From Candidatus Eiseniibacteriota bacterium (lineage in GTDB: Bacteria > Arandabacterota > Arandabacteria > JAGLYR01): a stretch of DNA of 30,493 nucleotides. Location: positions 1 through 30,493 of the forward strand of contig JAGLYR010000026.1 of the NCBI GenBank assembly GCA_023132135.1, read 5' to 3'. The notes under the pieces were generated by a model that had not been told where the DNA came from, made no database searches, and saw only the letters and a program-made list of their open reading frames with translations. Position 1 is the stretch's first letter. Each line of letters opens with the position of its first letter. A program made the position numbers and the translations under genes. This document shows, piece after piece, positions 1 to 9,440 of the stretch.

Positions 1-331
1 TCTGGCCGCATCGACCGAAGGCCTGGCCTTCAGTCTCCGAGGATCCACACCGGCTTCGACCCGCCTCGTGGGCGCCTGGCCGAACCCGTTCAACCCGACC
101 ACGGCTGTCCAGTACGAACTCCGCCATACCGAGCACGTGACCCTTCAGGTCTACGATGCGCAGGGACGGCTGGTACGGACGCTCGTGAATGAGACCATCA
201 ACGCCGGGAGCTACTCGGCCGTCTGGAACGGCAGGGACAGCAACGGCGTGGAGGTCTCCAGCGGCACCTACTTCGTGCGGATGCATACGAGCCGGTATGA
301 ATCCACAAGCAAGGTGGTGATGCTGAAGTAG
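1..331 (+). CDS. Secreted surface protein, C-terminal fragment with FlgD-like sorting domain (5' end outside window)
   Basis: The reading frame is open from base 2 to the TAG at 329-331, giving about 109 residues with the start outside the window. The visible part is the end of a cohesin-like segment (EGLAFSLRGSTP) followed by a complete FlgD-like / type IX-style sorting domain: LVGAWPNPFNPTT, then VYDAQGRLVRTL, WNGRDSNG, and SSGTYFVRMHTSRYES. It is almost the same as the C-terminus of the protein encoded at 595-4476, so this is an upstream paralogue with the same tail. By family knowledge such domains direct export across the outer membrane or surface anchoring. What the missing N-terminal part does cannot be said. 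Confidence 0.9.
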   Translation, partial: LAASTEGLAFSLRGSTPASTRLVGAWPNPFNPTTAVQYELRHTEHVTLQVYDAQGRLVRTLVNETINAGSYSAVWNGRDSNGVEVSSGTYFVRMHTSRYESTSKVVMLK

Positions 332-342
332 GAAATCCATTT

Positions 343-376
343 GGGTCATCGGGGGCCACAGAGCCCCCGATGACCC
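343..376 (+). terminator. Perfect 14-bp hairpin after the first surface-protein gene
   Basis: Bases 343-356 and 363-376 are perfect reverse complements (14 bp, GC-rich) around a 6-nt loop, starting 12 nt after the stop codon. No T-run follows, so it is either a terminator without a U-tract or a 3'-end stabilising hairpin. A similar hairpin follows the next surface gene at 4489-4520. Confidence 0.6.
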
Positions 377-594
377 GCTATCGGCGCGAAGGGAGGGGGG
401 GGGTGGCGAGCTGACCATTCACGTGCAGTCAGAGCACTCACCGCTGTGCTCTTGGAACACTGAATCCCCGAAGCGGTGGTCAAGATTGGACATCTTGCAT
501 CTCAGCTGATCGCTCCGTTAGGTACATCGTGGTGCAGGTATAGTGTAACCTGGAGGACACACCGGGTCGCAGGTGCAGGTAAGGAGGTGCGAAG
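377..594. other. Intergenic stretch before the beta-helix protein gene
   Basis: About 220 bases with no supported gene. It holds a G-run near 391-403, a TATAGT sequence at 539-544 that could be a -10 box but has no good -35 partner, a repeated GGTGCAGGTA (531-540 and again just before the ribosome binding site), and the strong ribosome binding site AAGGAGG at 581-587. Confidence 0.5.
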
Positions 595-3500
595 ATGAAG
601 TGCACAAGGATACCGTCGGTCCGAGCGTTTTTCGGAGTGGTTGCAGCGGTTTTGCTGCTATGGGGAGGGGTTGCAGAGGCTTCCTGGTTTACGTATCCGG
701 TGAGTGCTCTGTATGCCTCCTCCGACTTCGATACAGTGTGTTTCGGCCTCGCGACTCTCGATGGCCGGACAGACAACGGCACGTCCGTCGACTTTGAATT
801 CTCGGGAGTCACCTCTGGTGGATCCGGAGTGAAGGACGACTACGCTGTACTCACCGTCTACGGACAGACTGGAGCATCCGATTTCAGCGGCTTCACAGGT
901 GCCGCAATCCTGGTCGAGAACCTGGACGATGAGACTGTGAAGATGCACCTGTTTATGAACACGGGTTTCACGGGCCCCGCTGGTGTCCCCGCGAGTTGTT
1001 TGCAGAACGACACCTTCTGGGGAGGGCCGTGGTTTCCCATCCAACCAGGGGAGACGGTACTGCTCACCCTGGATTTTGGCAACGCCCAGGCTTGGAACCT
1101 CTCGGACAATCCTTCGCCCCACACTTGTGGTGTCAGTCCTACCTGTGGGGTCGGTAACTCTTGCATAAACGGCAACCAGTATGCAATCAACGCCTACGAT
1201 CAGACGGAGGTTTCAGGCATCGGATTCGAGGTTCTGAAGGAGTCGGGCGATGGAGACGCACTTGTACGCCTGATTCCCTGCCTAGCCCCGCCTGATGCCT
1301 ATGTTGACGGAAGCTGGACCGGTACTTCAGTCGGTGACCAAGTGTGGTTTGCAGGGCATCCGGCCACCATGGGATACGACGCATTCGACACCATCCAGGA
1401 CGGCATCGCCGGGGTCTCCGGCAGCACGGTCAACGTGGCGGCAGGCACCTACAACGAGCAGGTCCGCTTCTCCAAGGGTGCGACGGTCGTCGGAACTGGA
1501 ACGGTCCTGATAGATCCCAGCGGGGCACAGTTCGAGGGCCCGAAGGCGGGCGCTGACTGGGTCCGTTCGGCCGTCACCTTTGAGGCCGGCAGCAGCGGAG
1601 CCACGCTCGATAACGTCACCATCCAGAACAGCAACGCCAGCGATCTGAACGGGAATGCCGGAATCGAGGTGATCGATGGAAGCATCGACAACGTCACGAT
1701 CCAGAACGTGACAGTAAGTGGGGTCTCCGGCCACGGATTCGGATCCTACGACACGGATCACACCTGGCCACCCCCGTCAGGATGGCTCATCGACCACTGC
1801 CAGTTCTCGACATCGGCTACTGGTACCTGGTCCGGCATGCGTCCGCAGAACATGGACGATCTGACGATCCAGTATTGCGATATCGGCCCCACGAACTACG
1901 GAGGGATCCTCCTCATCAACACAAGCACGAGTGTGGTGGTCCAGTACAACACTGTACACAACACGGTCAGGGCCGGGATCCAAGTGGACTCCTACTGCAC
2001 CGAGACGGCTGACATTCTGTACAACGAGGTCTACGCCACCAACAGCGCCAGTGCAGTCGATTATGGAGACGTGCGCCTCTACGGACAGTACTTACCCGAT
2101 CCCCATGGCGGCGCCCCTGCTACTGTTACGATCCAGCGCAACGTCCTGCGCGACGGGTACAACGGCGTGTGCGTAAAAAACGGCCAGGACATCTCCACAC
2201 GAACTGTCACCGTCAAGTGGAACAGCATCACGAATCATACTAGCTACGGCGGTTACAATGGTGGAACAGGGACCCTCAACGCCTCCGTCAACTGGTGGGG
2301 CGCTGCGAGCGGTCCGGTCCATACCGGGAATCCCAGTGGGACCGGAGACGCCGTGAGCGACTACGTCGACTACGATCCGTGGATTGGCAAATCCGGTGGG
2401 GAGAACATCATCTGCGTGCCCGATCCCCAGGAGATCAGCCTTGCGGACCTCGTGGGCAGCAACTATGAGGATGACGTTGTTGTCCGCTACCTGGGCGGTG
2501 GAAGCGGAGCGGTCTACGGCTACTCCATCGAGGTGGAATGGAACGGCACCGTGATTTCGGCTGCTGCGGGTAATTTCCAGAGGCCGGCCTCGGGACCCTT
2601 CAGCACCGCGTCTTTGTTCCAAGTTATCCCCATGGCCTCCAACAAGGTCCGGATCGACTGTGCCATCGGCGGCGCCGATCCCGGGACCCTCGGACCGGAT
2701 GACCTCTTCCAGTGCACGTTCACGGCAGTCGGGACTCCGGACTATGCGACGAGCGATGTGGATATCACCATCCTGGCAGTGCGAGATAACAACAACCAGG
2801 CTCTGACCGGGTTCTACGAGGACGACGGAGAGGTGATCGTGGATCTGGTGGGTCCGTCGGTGACCGGCGTGGTCATAACCAATACCACACTCGCTCACAC
2901 CAACGACTACATCAAGGACACCGACAACGCGCACGTGTATGCCAACGTGACCGACGGTGGTCCCGGTGTCACCGTTACCGCGAACCTGAACAGCCTAGGT
3001 GGCGGCGCGGCAGTCCCGCCCGGAACCTTTGCCGGCAGCGATGCCGACTGGGACTACACCGTCAACACAGGGTCTGCGGTCGAGTCCAATGTCAATGTCA
3101 CCGTGACTGCGACGGACGGACTCGGAAACAGCAGCAGCGCCAGTGATGTTGACGGAATCATGCTCGACAACATCGCGCCGGCTGCCATCACAGGCTTCGA
3201 CGCCGAGCCGCATCACCAGCGGGTGGCTCTCTCATGGGATAATCCGAGCGGCTTGGACACGTACTACTACGGTGTCGTGGTGCGTTTCGATAGCAGTTCT
3301 GTTTACCCCGTCTACGGTAGTCATGGAATCTACCCTGCTGACGAGAGCGGCGGTGACGGTGATGCATACAACAACACGGGCGCAGTCACCGGCGGCGACC
3401 ACACCGTATCCAACCCGCGCAGTATCTACTACTACACGGCCTTTGCGTACGACTGGGCCATGAATCATGGTCCGGCCGATGGAGACGCACAGGATCGGGC

Positions 3501-4476
3501 CACCAACTACTGGCTGGGCGATGTCACTGGAAGCTGGACGCCCGGCAGCGAAGACTACGACGGCTCCGTGGATGCGGGCGATGTGAGTGTCCTGAGTGGT
3601 GTCTACTGGACATCGGGCCTGTCTTGGTCTGCGACCGAGTGTGATGTCGGACCGACCGACGATGGAAGTCGCTTGGGCATCCCGACTGTGGACGATCAGA
3701 TCCAGTTTGAAGACATGATGATCTTCGCCATGAACTTCAACGTGGTCACGCCGACCGGCATGCCCCCTGTGGTTCAGCTCGCCGGTCGTCCCGAGGCCGG
3801 GCCTCCGGTGCTGAGGCTGGAGTCATCCGAGATGGCCAAGGGAATGACGGTGAGTCTCTGCCTGGGCGGCAACACCGCCGAGGTCAAGGCCGCCAGCATG
3901 GTGCTCACCTATGATCCCGAGATCCTGGAGATGGTGAGCGTGACACCCACGCTTGCCGATCAGGTACTCTTCGAGTATCGGGAGGCTCAGCCGGGTGAAA
4001 TCTGGATCGACTTGGCGGCTATGGGTACCGACGTGGCCATCCGTGGCTCTGGCGAGGTGGCCCAGCTGACCTTCCAAGTCAAGTCCGATGGTGACCTGGA
4101 CATTCGGTTCAGCGAGGTAGATCTCCGTGGCATTTCCAACGATCGGCTAGCGGGTTCCGCCGAAGGGCTAGCATTCAATCTGAGGGGAGCCACGCCGGCA
4201 GAGACACGACTGGTCGGCGCCTGGCCGAATCCGTTCAACCCATCAACCACAATCCGGTACGATATCCGTCATCCCGAACACGTCACCATCCAAGTTTACA
4301 ATGCTCAGGGCCGTCTCGTAAGAACCTTGCTGGACGATACCCTGCAGCCTGGCCGCCACTCGACGGTTTGGAACGGTCGGGACGGCCAAGGAGTTGAGGT
4401 TTCGAGCGGAACGTATTTCGTGCGAATGCACACTTCGCGCTATGAATCTACGAGAAAGGTGGTTATGCTCAAGTAG
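595..4476 (+). CDS. Secreted right-handed beta-helix protein with cohesin-like, dockerin-like and sorting domains
   Basis: A 1293-residue exported protein. The ATG follows AAGGAGG by 7 nt and starts a clear Sec signal peptide (hydrophobic core FFGVVAAVLLLWGGVAEA, residues about 12-29). In order: an unassigned N-terminal domain (30-230); a parallel beta-helix (about 260-570) with AFDTIQDGI and VNVAAGTYNEQV at its start and NWWGAASGP at its end, the pectate-lyase-like fold often used for polysaccharide binding or cleavage; a cohesin-like domain (about 604-715); an Ig-like domain (753-860); an FN3-like domain (865-960); a two-part dockerin-like segment (973-1047, DYDGSVDAGDV and IQFEDMMIFAMNF); a second cohesin-like domain (1083-1195, LTYDPEILEMVSV); and the sorting domain (1205-1293). 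The helix could make it a lyase, but I see no catalytic signature that would settle this. Everything from the Ig-like domain on is shared with the GH5 protein at 9441-14291, so the array works as an interchangeable C-terminal cassette. Confidence 0.85.
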   Translation: MKCTRIPSVRAFFGVVAAVLLLWGGVAEASWFTYPVSALYASSDFDTVCFGLATLDGRTDNGTSVDFEFSGVTSGGSGVKDDYAVLTVYGQTGASDFSGFTGAAILVENLDDETVKMHLFMNTGFTGPAGVPASCLQNDTFWGGPWFPIQPGETVLLTLDFGNAQAWNLSDNPSPHTCGVSPTCGVGNSCINGNQYAINAYDQTEVSGIGFEVLKESGDGDALVRLIPCLAPPDAYVDGSWTGTSVGDQVWFAGHPATMGYDAFDTIQDGIAGVSGSTVNVAAGTYNEQVRFSKGATVVGTGTVLIDPSGAQFEGPKAGADWVRSAVTFEAGSSGATLDNVTIQNSNASDLNGNAGIEVIDGSIDNVTIQNVTVSGVSGHGFGSYDTDHTWPPPSGWLIDHCQFSTSATGTWSGMRPQNMDDLTIQYCDIGPTNYGGILLINTSTSVVVQYNTVHNTVRAGIQVDSYCTETADILYNEVYATNSASAVDYGDVRLYGQYLPDPHGGAPATVTIQRNVLRDGYNGVCVKNGQDISTRTVTVKWNSITNHTSYGGYNGGTGTLNASVNWWGAASGPVHTGNPSGTGDAVSDYVDYDPWIGKSGGENIICVPDPQEISLADLVGSNYEDDVVVRYLGGGSGAVYGYSIEVEWNGTVISAAAGNFQRPASGPFSTASLFQVIPMASNKVRIDCAIGGADPGTLGPDDLFQCTFTAVGTPDYATSDVDITILAVRDNNNQALTGFYEDDGEVIVDLVGPSVTGVVITNTTLAHTNDYIKDTDNAHVYANVTDGGPGVTVTANLNSLGGGAAVPPGTFAGSDADWDYTVNTGSAVESNVNVTVTATDGLGNSSSASDVDGIMLDNIAPAAITGFDAEPHHQRVALSWDNPSGLDTYYYGVVVRFDSSSVYPVYGSHGIYPADESGGDGDAYNNTGAVTGGDHTVSNPRSIYYYTAFAYDWAMNHGPADGDAQDRATNYWLGDVTGSWTPGSEDYDGSVDAGDVSVLSGVYWTSGLSWSATECDVGPTDDGSRLGIPTVDDQIQFEDMMIFAMNFNVVTPTGMPPVVQLAGRPEAGPPVLRLESSEMAKGMTVSLCLGGNTAEVKAASMVLTYDPEILEMVSVTPTLADQVLFEYREAQPGEIWIDLAAMGTDVAIRGSGEVAQLTFQVKSDGDLDIRFSEVDLRGISNDRLAGSAEGLAFNLRGATPAETRLVGAWPNPFNPSTTIRYDIRHPEHVTIQVYNAQGRLVRTLLDDTLQPGRHSTVWNGRDGQGVEVSSGTYFVRMHTSRYESTRKVVMLK

Positions 4477-4488
4477 TGGTTCAACATC

Positions 4489-4520
4489 GTCTTCGGGGGA
4501 GCTTGCACTCCCCCGGAGAC
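4489..4520 (+). terminator. 13-bp hairpin after the beta-helix protein gene
   Basis: Bases 4489-4501 pair with 4508-4520 (13 bp, one G-T wobble) around a 6-nt loop, 12 nt after the stop. It has the same position and style as the hairpin at 343-376 and also lacks a T-run. Confidence 0.55.
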
Positions 4521-4554
4521 CCCTGCTTTCCCACTCGGCGAACGGAGAGAGATC

Positions 4555-5397
4555 ATGTTTGGGAGAATCGGCAGCTTGACAGGGGACCTATGGCCTCGAA
4601 GCACTTTGCTGTTGACCGTCGCGGTCGCTCTTATCTGTCTTCCGTCGCTGGTCGTGGCTGTCCCAACAGTCTACATCGACCCGGTCATCACCCAAGTCGA
4701 TGTGGGGGAGCAATTCGACGTGTCGATCATGATTAACGCAGACGTCGACACCATCGCCAACTTCCAGATCTTCGTAGAGTTCGATCCGGCAGTCCTGGAG
4801 TTCGTGAATGCCCTGGAGGGCTCATTGTACACGAACCTGCTGCCTGGGTTCTGGACCTGGTTTGGCGCCGAAGAGGAATCCCTTGGCACGTGGGAAGTCT
4901 TCGATATCGTCTTCCCTTCCGGCAGCTTCGTCATCGCACCGGGGGAGTTGGTGAGACTCCGATTCAATCCTATTGCCGAAGGATACTCCGAGCTTGACCT
5001 GGTATCTGTCGTTGTCACCGACATCGAGCGCTACCCCATCGAGGCACTGAGCTGGGATGACGGCGCAGTGTACGTCGGTCCCTTCTCTGGTGTCCCGGGT
5101 GATGCCCGCGGGCCAACCCGTTGGAATCTGGGCGATCCGTTTCCCAACCCATCGCGCGGGGCGACACGGATATCCCTCACCCGACCTATAGACGCAGCGA
5201 GCGAGGAATGTCACTTCGGCGTCTACGATGTCGAAGGCCGGATGGTGAGAGATCTGACGGACCTTCTCGGGAAGACGTCTGACCTGGCGTGGGACGGGCG
5301 TAGTCGCTTTGGCATCGGTGTGCCGTCCGGGGTGTACTTCTTTCGACTCGTGACCCCGGAAGGGGTGGCCACTCGAAAAGTCATCCTCGTGCGCTAG
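4555..5397 (+). CDS. Exported single-cohesin protein with sorting domain
   Basis: A 280-residue protein starting at an ATG 5 nt after GGAGAG. The signal peptide has its core at about residues 17-36 (LLLTVAVALICLPSLVVA). Residues about 38-178 form a cohesin-like domain: VGEQFDVSIMIN, FQIFVEFDPAVLEFV, and APGELVRLRFNPIAEGYSEL. Residues 192-280 are a divergent FlgD-like sorting domain (GDPFPNPSRGATRIS, VYDVEGRMVRDL, WDGRSRFG, PSGVYFFRLVT). It is the simplest cohesin-like protein here and lies among dockerin-like proteins, so it might act as a surface receptor for them. Cohesin folds also occur as general beta-sandwich modules, so binding is inference. Confidence 0.82.
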   Translation: MFGRIGSLTGDLWPRSTLLLTVAVALICLPSLVVAVPTVYIDPVITQVDVGEQFDVSIMINADVDTIANFQIFVEFDPAVLEFVNALEGSLYTNLLPGFWTWFGAEEESLGTWEVFDIVFPSGSFVIAPGELVRLRFNPIAEGYSELDLVSVVVTDIERYPIEALSWDDGAVYVGPFSGVPGDARGPTRWNLGDPFPNPSRGATRISLTRPIDAASEECHFGVYDVEGRMVRDLTDLLGKTSDLAWDGRSRFGIGVPSGVYFFRLVTPEGVATRKVILVR

Positions 5398-5483
5398 TTC
5401 GCACGAATTGAATCCAAGGATTGCTCCCGCGCATGCTGGCATACGGATCTGGGCGCTGCGGCGCAGCGTGGAGGTGTCTTCCA

Positions 5484-8400
5484 ATGTCCAAAGCCAAACC
5501 CATTCATGGTCGGTTCGTCATCGCCCTTGTGGCGGTCGCGTGGTTGTTCGCTCCTTCGGGAACCGACGCAACCGTTCGCCTGACGCCCTTCACAATCTCC
5601 ACCCCGTCGGTGGCTCCTCTTCCGGCGAGCAGTGATCCCATCAACTGCACCCAGTCGCAGACCTTGGGGTTCTTCTTCACACCGGATGCCGGAACGCCCG
5701 CTCTCAAGGGCTACTCCGTTCGGGTCCAGGCGGACAGCGAGCTGTCCTTTGATGACACGGATTTCACGGTCAACACACTTCCGTCCGGCGCGACCGTCCA
5801 GTACTACATCAACCATAATGCGAGCAATGACTGGACGATTGACTACGCCATCATGGGATCCACCTCCGGAATCACAACCGCCGAGGAACTCTTCTCCGTC
5901 GAATTCCACGCCGTGAGTGAGGGGTCGGGTGTGGTTTCCATCGCGAGCGCGACCTTCCGGGACCTCACCAACGAATCCTTCCCTGTCGACTACAGCGGCA
6001 CGGCAACGATCGTTGTGGATTGCAGCGCTCCCAGCGGGACGATGGTCATCAACAACGACGACACCTACACAAACTCCACCTCCGTCACACTCACGAGCAG
6101 CGTCTCCGATGGCGAGACTGACATGAGCGAGATGCGCTTCAGTAACGATGGCGGAAACACATGGCCCGAGGGTTGGGTTCCCTACGGGACATCTCACGCC
6201 TGGACTCTCACATCGGGTGACGGGACCAAGACGGTCACGGGCGAGTACAGCGACCTGGCCGGAAACGTCTTCAGTACGAGCGACGACATCATCCTGGATA
6301 CGTCCGGGCCCGACGCTCCCACGATGGACACCGAGCCGACATACACCGCGGGAACTTCAAATACGGTGAGTTGGAGTGACGAATCGGGAAGCGGTGCGGT
6401 GGCATACTACGCCGAATGCGCCACGGACGCAGGTTTCTCCAACGTTGTAGGCAATTCGGGATGGATCGCCGGTCAATCCCATGACTTCACCGGGCTAACG
6501 GACGGGCAGATGTACCACTATCGTGCGAGGGCTCGCGATGCTGCTTTGAACGAATCCGGCTGGTCGAATACCGTTTCCTCGACCCAGGACAACTCCATTC
6601 CCTCCTCTTCTGTGGAGGCGCTTCCAACGTACCAGACATCTCTGACCTTCGACGTCAGCTACTCGACTTCCGACGGCACGAGTGGTGTCGCCTCGGTGGA
6701 GCTGTTCTACAACGTGGACGGAGGGGCCTACAGCTCCTACGGGACCTTCACAAGCGGCCCTATCTCGTTCACCGCCGGCGGCGATGGAACCTACGGCTTC
6801 TACACGATCGCCACGGACAATGCCGGCAACGTGGAAGACCCGCCGGCGAGTCCGCCCGACGCAAGCACCATCGTGGACACCACGCCGCCCGATGTGCCGG
6901 ATATGACGGCCGAGCCCACCTTCACGGCGGGTACGAGCAACACGGTGTCCTGGACCGATGAATCGGGTAGTGGCGCAGTTTCCTACTACGCCGAGTGCGC
7001 GACCGACGCAGGATTCGCCAATGTCGTCGCCAATTCCGGGTGGATCCCGGGGCTCACCCACGATTTCACAGGTCTCGCGGACGGCCAGATCTATTACTAC
7101 CACGTCAAGGCCAGGGACGACGCGGGGAACGAGTGCGACTGCTCGAGCTCGGTCTCCTCGACCCAGGACAGCAGCGACCCGGCATCGAGCGTCGATGCTC
7201 TCCCGCCCTACCACGGGACGGTGACCTTCGACGTGCTCTACACGGCCAATGACGCCACCAGTGGTGTGGCTTCCGTGGAGCTCTTCTACAATTTCAACGG
7301 TGGAGGGTACAGCTCCTACGGGACCTTCGTCTCCAGTCCGATTTCCTTCACAGCAGGATCGGGTGACGGCGTATACGGTTTCTACACCATTGCCAACGAC
7401 AACGTCGGCAACGACGAAGATGCTCCGGGCGCGCCACCCGATGCCAGCACCGAGTTGGACACGTCCACACCGTCGAGTCCGACCATGGACCCCGAGCCCA
7501 CCTATACGGCGGGCACCAGCAACACCGTATCCTGGAGCACGGTCACGAAGGCCGCACCGGTGACTTATTATGCCGAGTGCGCCATGGACGCCGGGTTCAG
7601 CAACGTGGTGGGCAATTCCGGCTGGATCCCGGACACGTCTCACGAATTCACCGGCCTGGCGGATAACCAGATCTACTACTACCACATTAAGGCCAGGGAC
7701 GATGCGGAGAATGAGGGTGCATACTCGAGCTCCGTCTCTTCCACCCAGGACGATTCGAACCCCTACGGATCCCTGGCGATTGATGGTGGTGCGACACACA
7801 CGAACACGACGACGGTGACTCTCAACAACAGCGTCAGTGACGATGTCAGCGGCCTGCACGAGATGCGCTTCAAGAACGAGGTCGGCGGCGCCTGGTCCGG
7901 CTGGGAGGCCTACGCCTCGACACGGGCATGGACGCTGGATGCCGGTGATGGCACGAAGACCGTCTACGCCGAGCACAGTGACAACGTCGGGAATGTCTTG
8001 GCCACCAGCGATGACATCGTCCTCGATACCGGACCTCCGGGCGCCGTGAGCGGGATTTCGGTGTCACCGGGTCACAAGAAGGTGACCGTCGCGTGGGCGG
8101 ACCCGGGGGACAGCGACCTGGCCCAGATCGAGATCTGGCGCGCCGTGTGGCACGATGGATCCCTGAACTCGGTCTATCCTGAGTATGACGACGACCCCGG
8201 CAGTACGACCCCGACCCGTCCCGCCACTCGCGCACAGGCGGAGGCCAGCGCCGAATGGGCTCTCGTTGGAACGGCTAACCCCGGGGATGAGAGCCACGAA
8301 GACAACTTCGTCTCGGATGATCGCGGGATCTACTACTACGAGATCTTTGCCAAGGACCATGCCGGGAACTTCAGCAACCCGGCGATGAACAGCGACCGGG

Positions 8401-9416
8401 CTACAAACTACTGGCTGTGCGATGTGGATGTCGACACCGGCCCCGGTGGAAGCGACTACGACGGAGACGTCGACTTTGACGACGTCAACGTCCTCAGCGC
8501 CGCCTACTGGGGATCCAGCCCGCCCTCGCCACCGTCCTGGCCGCAGAACGAGTGTGACTTGGGACCCACCGATGACCACAGCGGCACCGGGATTCCCCTG
8601 ACCGACGACTACGTCGATTTCGAGGATTTGATGATCTACTCGCTGAACTACGGCGAGGTGAGTGCAAAGGACCCCGCGTATCGCCCCGTGCACCTGGCAG
8701 GACAGCCGGAATCCGGGAGACCCGTCCTGCGCCTCACGATCCTGCGCTCTTCAGAAACCGGTGAGGATATAACGGTGTCTCTCTCCCTGGGAGGAAACCG
8801 GGACACGGTCAAGGGCGCCAGTATGATCCTTCGCTATGACCCGGAGACCCTGGAACACTCCGAAACGATCCTCGCCCCGGCCCTCGCCGCGGCGGGACAC
8901 CGGGTCTTCATGCATACGGAGGAAATCCAGCTCGGTGAAGTCTGGCTGGACCTGGCAGTTCTGGGAACCGGAGAGGTCCTTCACAATTCAGGAGAGCTGG
9001 CCCGGATCAGGTTCGGAATCAAGGCCGAAGAAGACCCCGAAGTCTGTTTGGCAATGGTCAAGATGCGAGACGCAGCCAACGCCTGCATCTCGGCGGAGAT
9101 TGAGGATCCGGTCTGGAACCCCGGACCCTCCTCCCTCATCGAAACCCGAATCGTCGGTGCGTGGCCGAACCCCTTCAATCCGACGACGACCATCCAGTAC
9201 GAGCTCCGCCGGCCGGACCACGTGAGCCTGCGGGTCTACGACACGCGCGGGCGACTGGTCGCTATCCTTGTGGACGAGAGAATGGATGCCGGCTGCCATT
9301 CGGCCATCTGGAACGGCCGAGACGGTCACGGGTCTTCGGTCGGGAGCGGAATCTACGCGGTGAAAATGCAGTCGGGACAACATGAGTCCGTCACGAAGGT
9401 GGTCTTGCTCAAGTAA
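5484..9416 (+). CDS. Secreted Ig/FN3 repeat protein with dockerin-like and sorting domains
   Basis: A 1310-residue exported protein. I place the start at ATG 5484: GGAGGTG lies 7 nt upstream, and the protein then begins with a normal signal peptide (MSKAKPIHGRFVIALVAVAW). An in-frame ATG at 5421 would add 21 residues of poor signal-peptide character. Domains: cohesin-like N-terminal domain (about 33-175); Ig-like domain (182-275); three copies of an FN3-like unit beginning near residues 278, 470 and 665 (each with EPTYTAGTSNTVSW or a close variant, and YYAECA.DAGF), the first two alternating with a second beta-sandwich unit (FDVSYSTSDGTSGVASVELF); a second copy of the Ig-like domain (about 760-850); FN3-like domain (853-973); dockerin-like segment (976-1060, DYDGDVDFDDVNVLSAAYW and VDFEDLMIYSLNYG); cohesin-like domain (1075-1210); sorting domain (1222-1310). 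No catalytic domain is visible, so a structural, adhesive or scaffold role is likely. Confidence 0.82.
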   Translation: MSKAKPIHGRFVIALVAVAWLFAPSGTDATVRLTPFTISTPSVAPLPASSDPINCTQSQTLGFFFTPDAGTPALKGYSVRVQADSELSFDDTDFTVNTLPSGATVQYYINHNASNDWTIDYAIMGSTSGITTAEELFSVEFHAVSEGSGVVSIASATFRDLTNESFPVDYSGTATIVVDCSAPSGTMVINNDDTYTNSTSVTLTSSVSDGETDMSEMRFSNDGGNTWPEGWVPYGTSHAWTLTSGDGTKTVTGEYSDLAGNVFSTSDDIILDTSGPDAPTMDTEPTYTAGTSNTVSWSDESGSGAVAYYAECATDAGFSNVVGNSGWIAGQSHDFTGLTDGQMYHYRARARDAALNESGWSNTVSSTQDNSIPSSSVEALPTYQTSLTFDVSYSTSDGTSGVASVELFYNVDGGAYSSYGTFTSGPISFTAGGDGTYGFYTIATDNAGNVEDPPASPPDASTIVDTTPPDVPDMTAEPTFTAGTSNTVSWTDESGSGAVSYYAECATDAGFANVVANSGWIPGLTHDFTGLADGQIYYYHVKARDDAGNECDCSSSVSSTQDSSDPASSVDALPPYHGTVTFDVLYTANDATSGVASVELFYNFNGGGYSSYGTFVSSPISFTAGSGDGVYGFYTIANDNVGNDEDAPGAPPDASTELDTSTPSSPTMDPEPTYTAGTSNTVSWSTVTKAAPVTYYAECAMDAGFSNVVGNSGWIPDTSHEFTGLADNQIYYYHIKARDDAENEGAYSSSVSSTQDDSNPYGSLAIDGGATHTNTTTVTLNNSVSDDVSGLHEMRFKNEVGGAWSGWEAYASTRAWTLDAGDGTKTVYAEHSDNVGNVLATSDDIVLDTGPPGAVSGISVSPGHKKVTVAWADPGDSDLAQIEIWRAVWHDGSLNSVYPEYDDDPGSTTPTRPATRAQAEASAEWALVGTANPGDESHEDNFVSDDRGIYYYEIFAKDHAGNFSNPAMNSDRATNYWLCDVDVDTGPGGSDYDGDVDFDDVNVLSAAYWGSSPPSPPSWPQNECDLGPTDDHSGTGIPLTDDYVDFEDLMIYSLNYGEVSAKDPAYRPVHLAGQPESGRPVLRLTILRSSETGEDITVSLSLGGNRDTVKGASMILRYDPETLEHSETILAPALAAAGHRVFMHTEEIQLGEVWLDLAVLGTGEVLHNSGELARIRFGIKAEEDPEVCLAMVKMRDAANACISAEIEDPVWNPGPSSLIETRIVGAWPNPFNPTTTIQYELRRPDHVSLRVYDTRGRLVAILVDERMDAGCHSAIWNGRDGHGSSVGSGIYAVKMQSGQHESVTKVVLLK
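6316..7760 (+). repeat. In-frame tandem FN3-like/beta-sandwich module repeats within the 1310-aa protein
   Basis: Units begin near 6316, 6892 and 7477, so the period is about 576-585 bases. The first two are complete two-domain units and the third contains the FN3-like half. Signature stretches recur in each: EPTYTAGTSNTVSW (or EPTFTAG...), NVV.NSGWI, and SVSSTQD. At the DNA level they are similar but not identical, so the duplication is not recent. Confidence 0.8.
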
Positions 9417-9440
9417 GAAACGATGCCCGAGGGGACCACG

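Noticed and set aside
2092-2934. A 280-codon minus-strand open frame inside the beta-helix gene
   Set aside because: It runs through the beta-helix and cohesin codons of the convincing plus-strand protein and has no ribosome binding site or recognisable domain.
6495-7976. A 493-codon open frame on the minus strand inside the Ig/FN3 repeat gene
   Set aside because: It mirrors the codon pattern of the plus-strand gene, has Arg/Val/Gly-rich low-complexity composition and no signal peptide or domain. It is an antisense shadow of GC-rich repeats.
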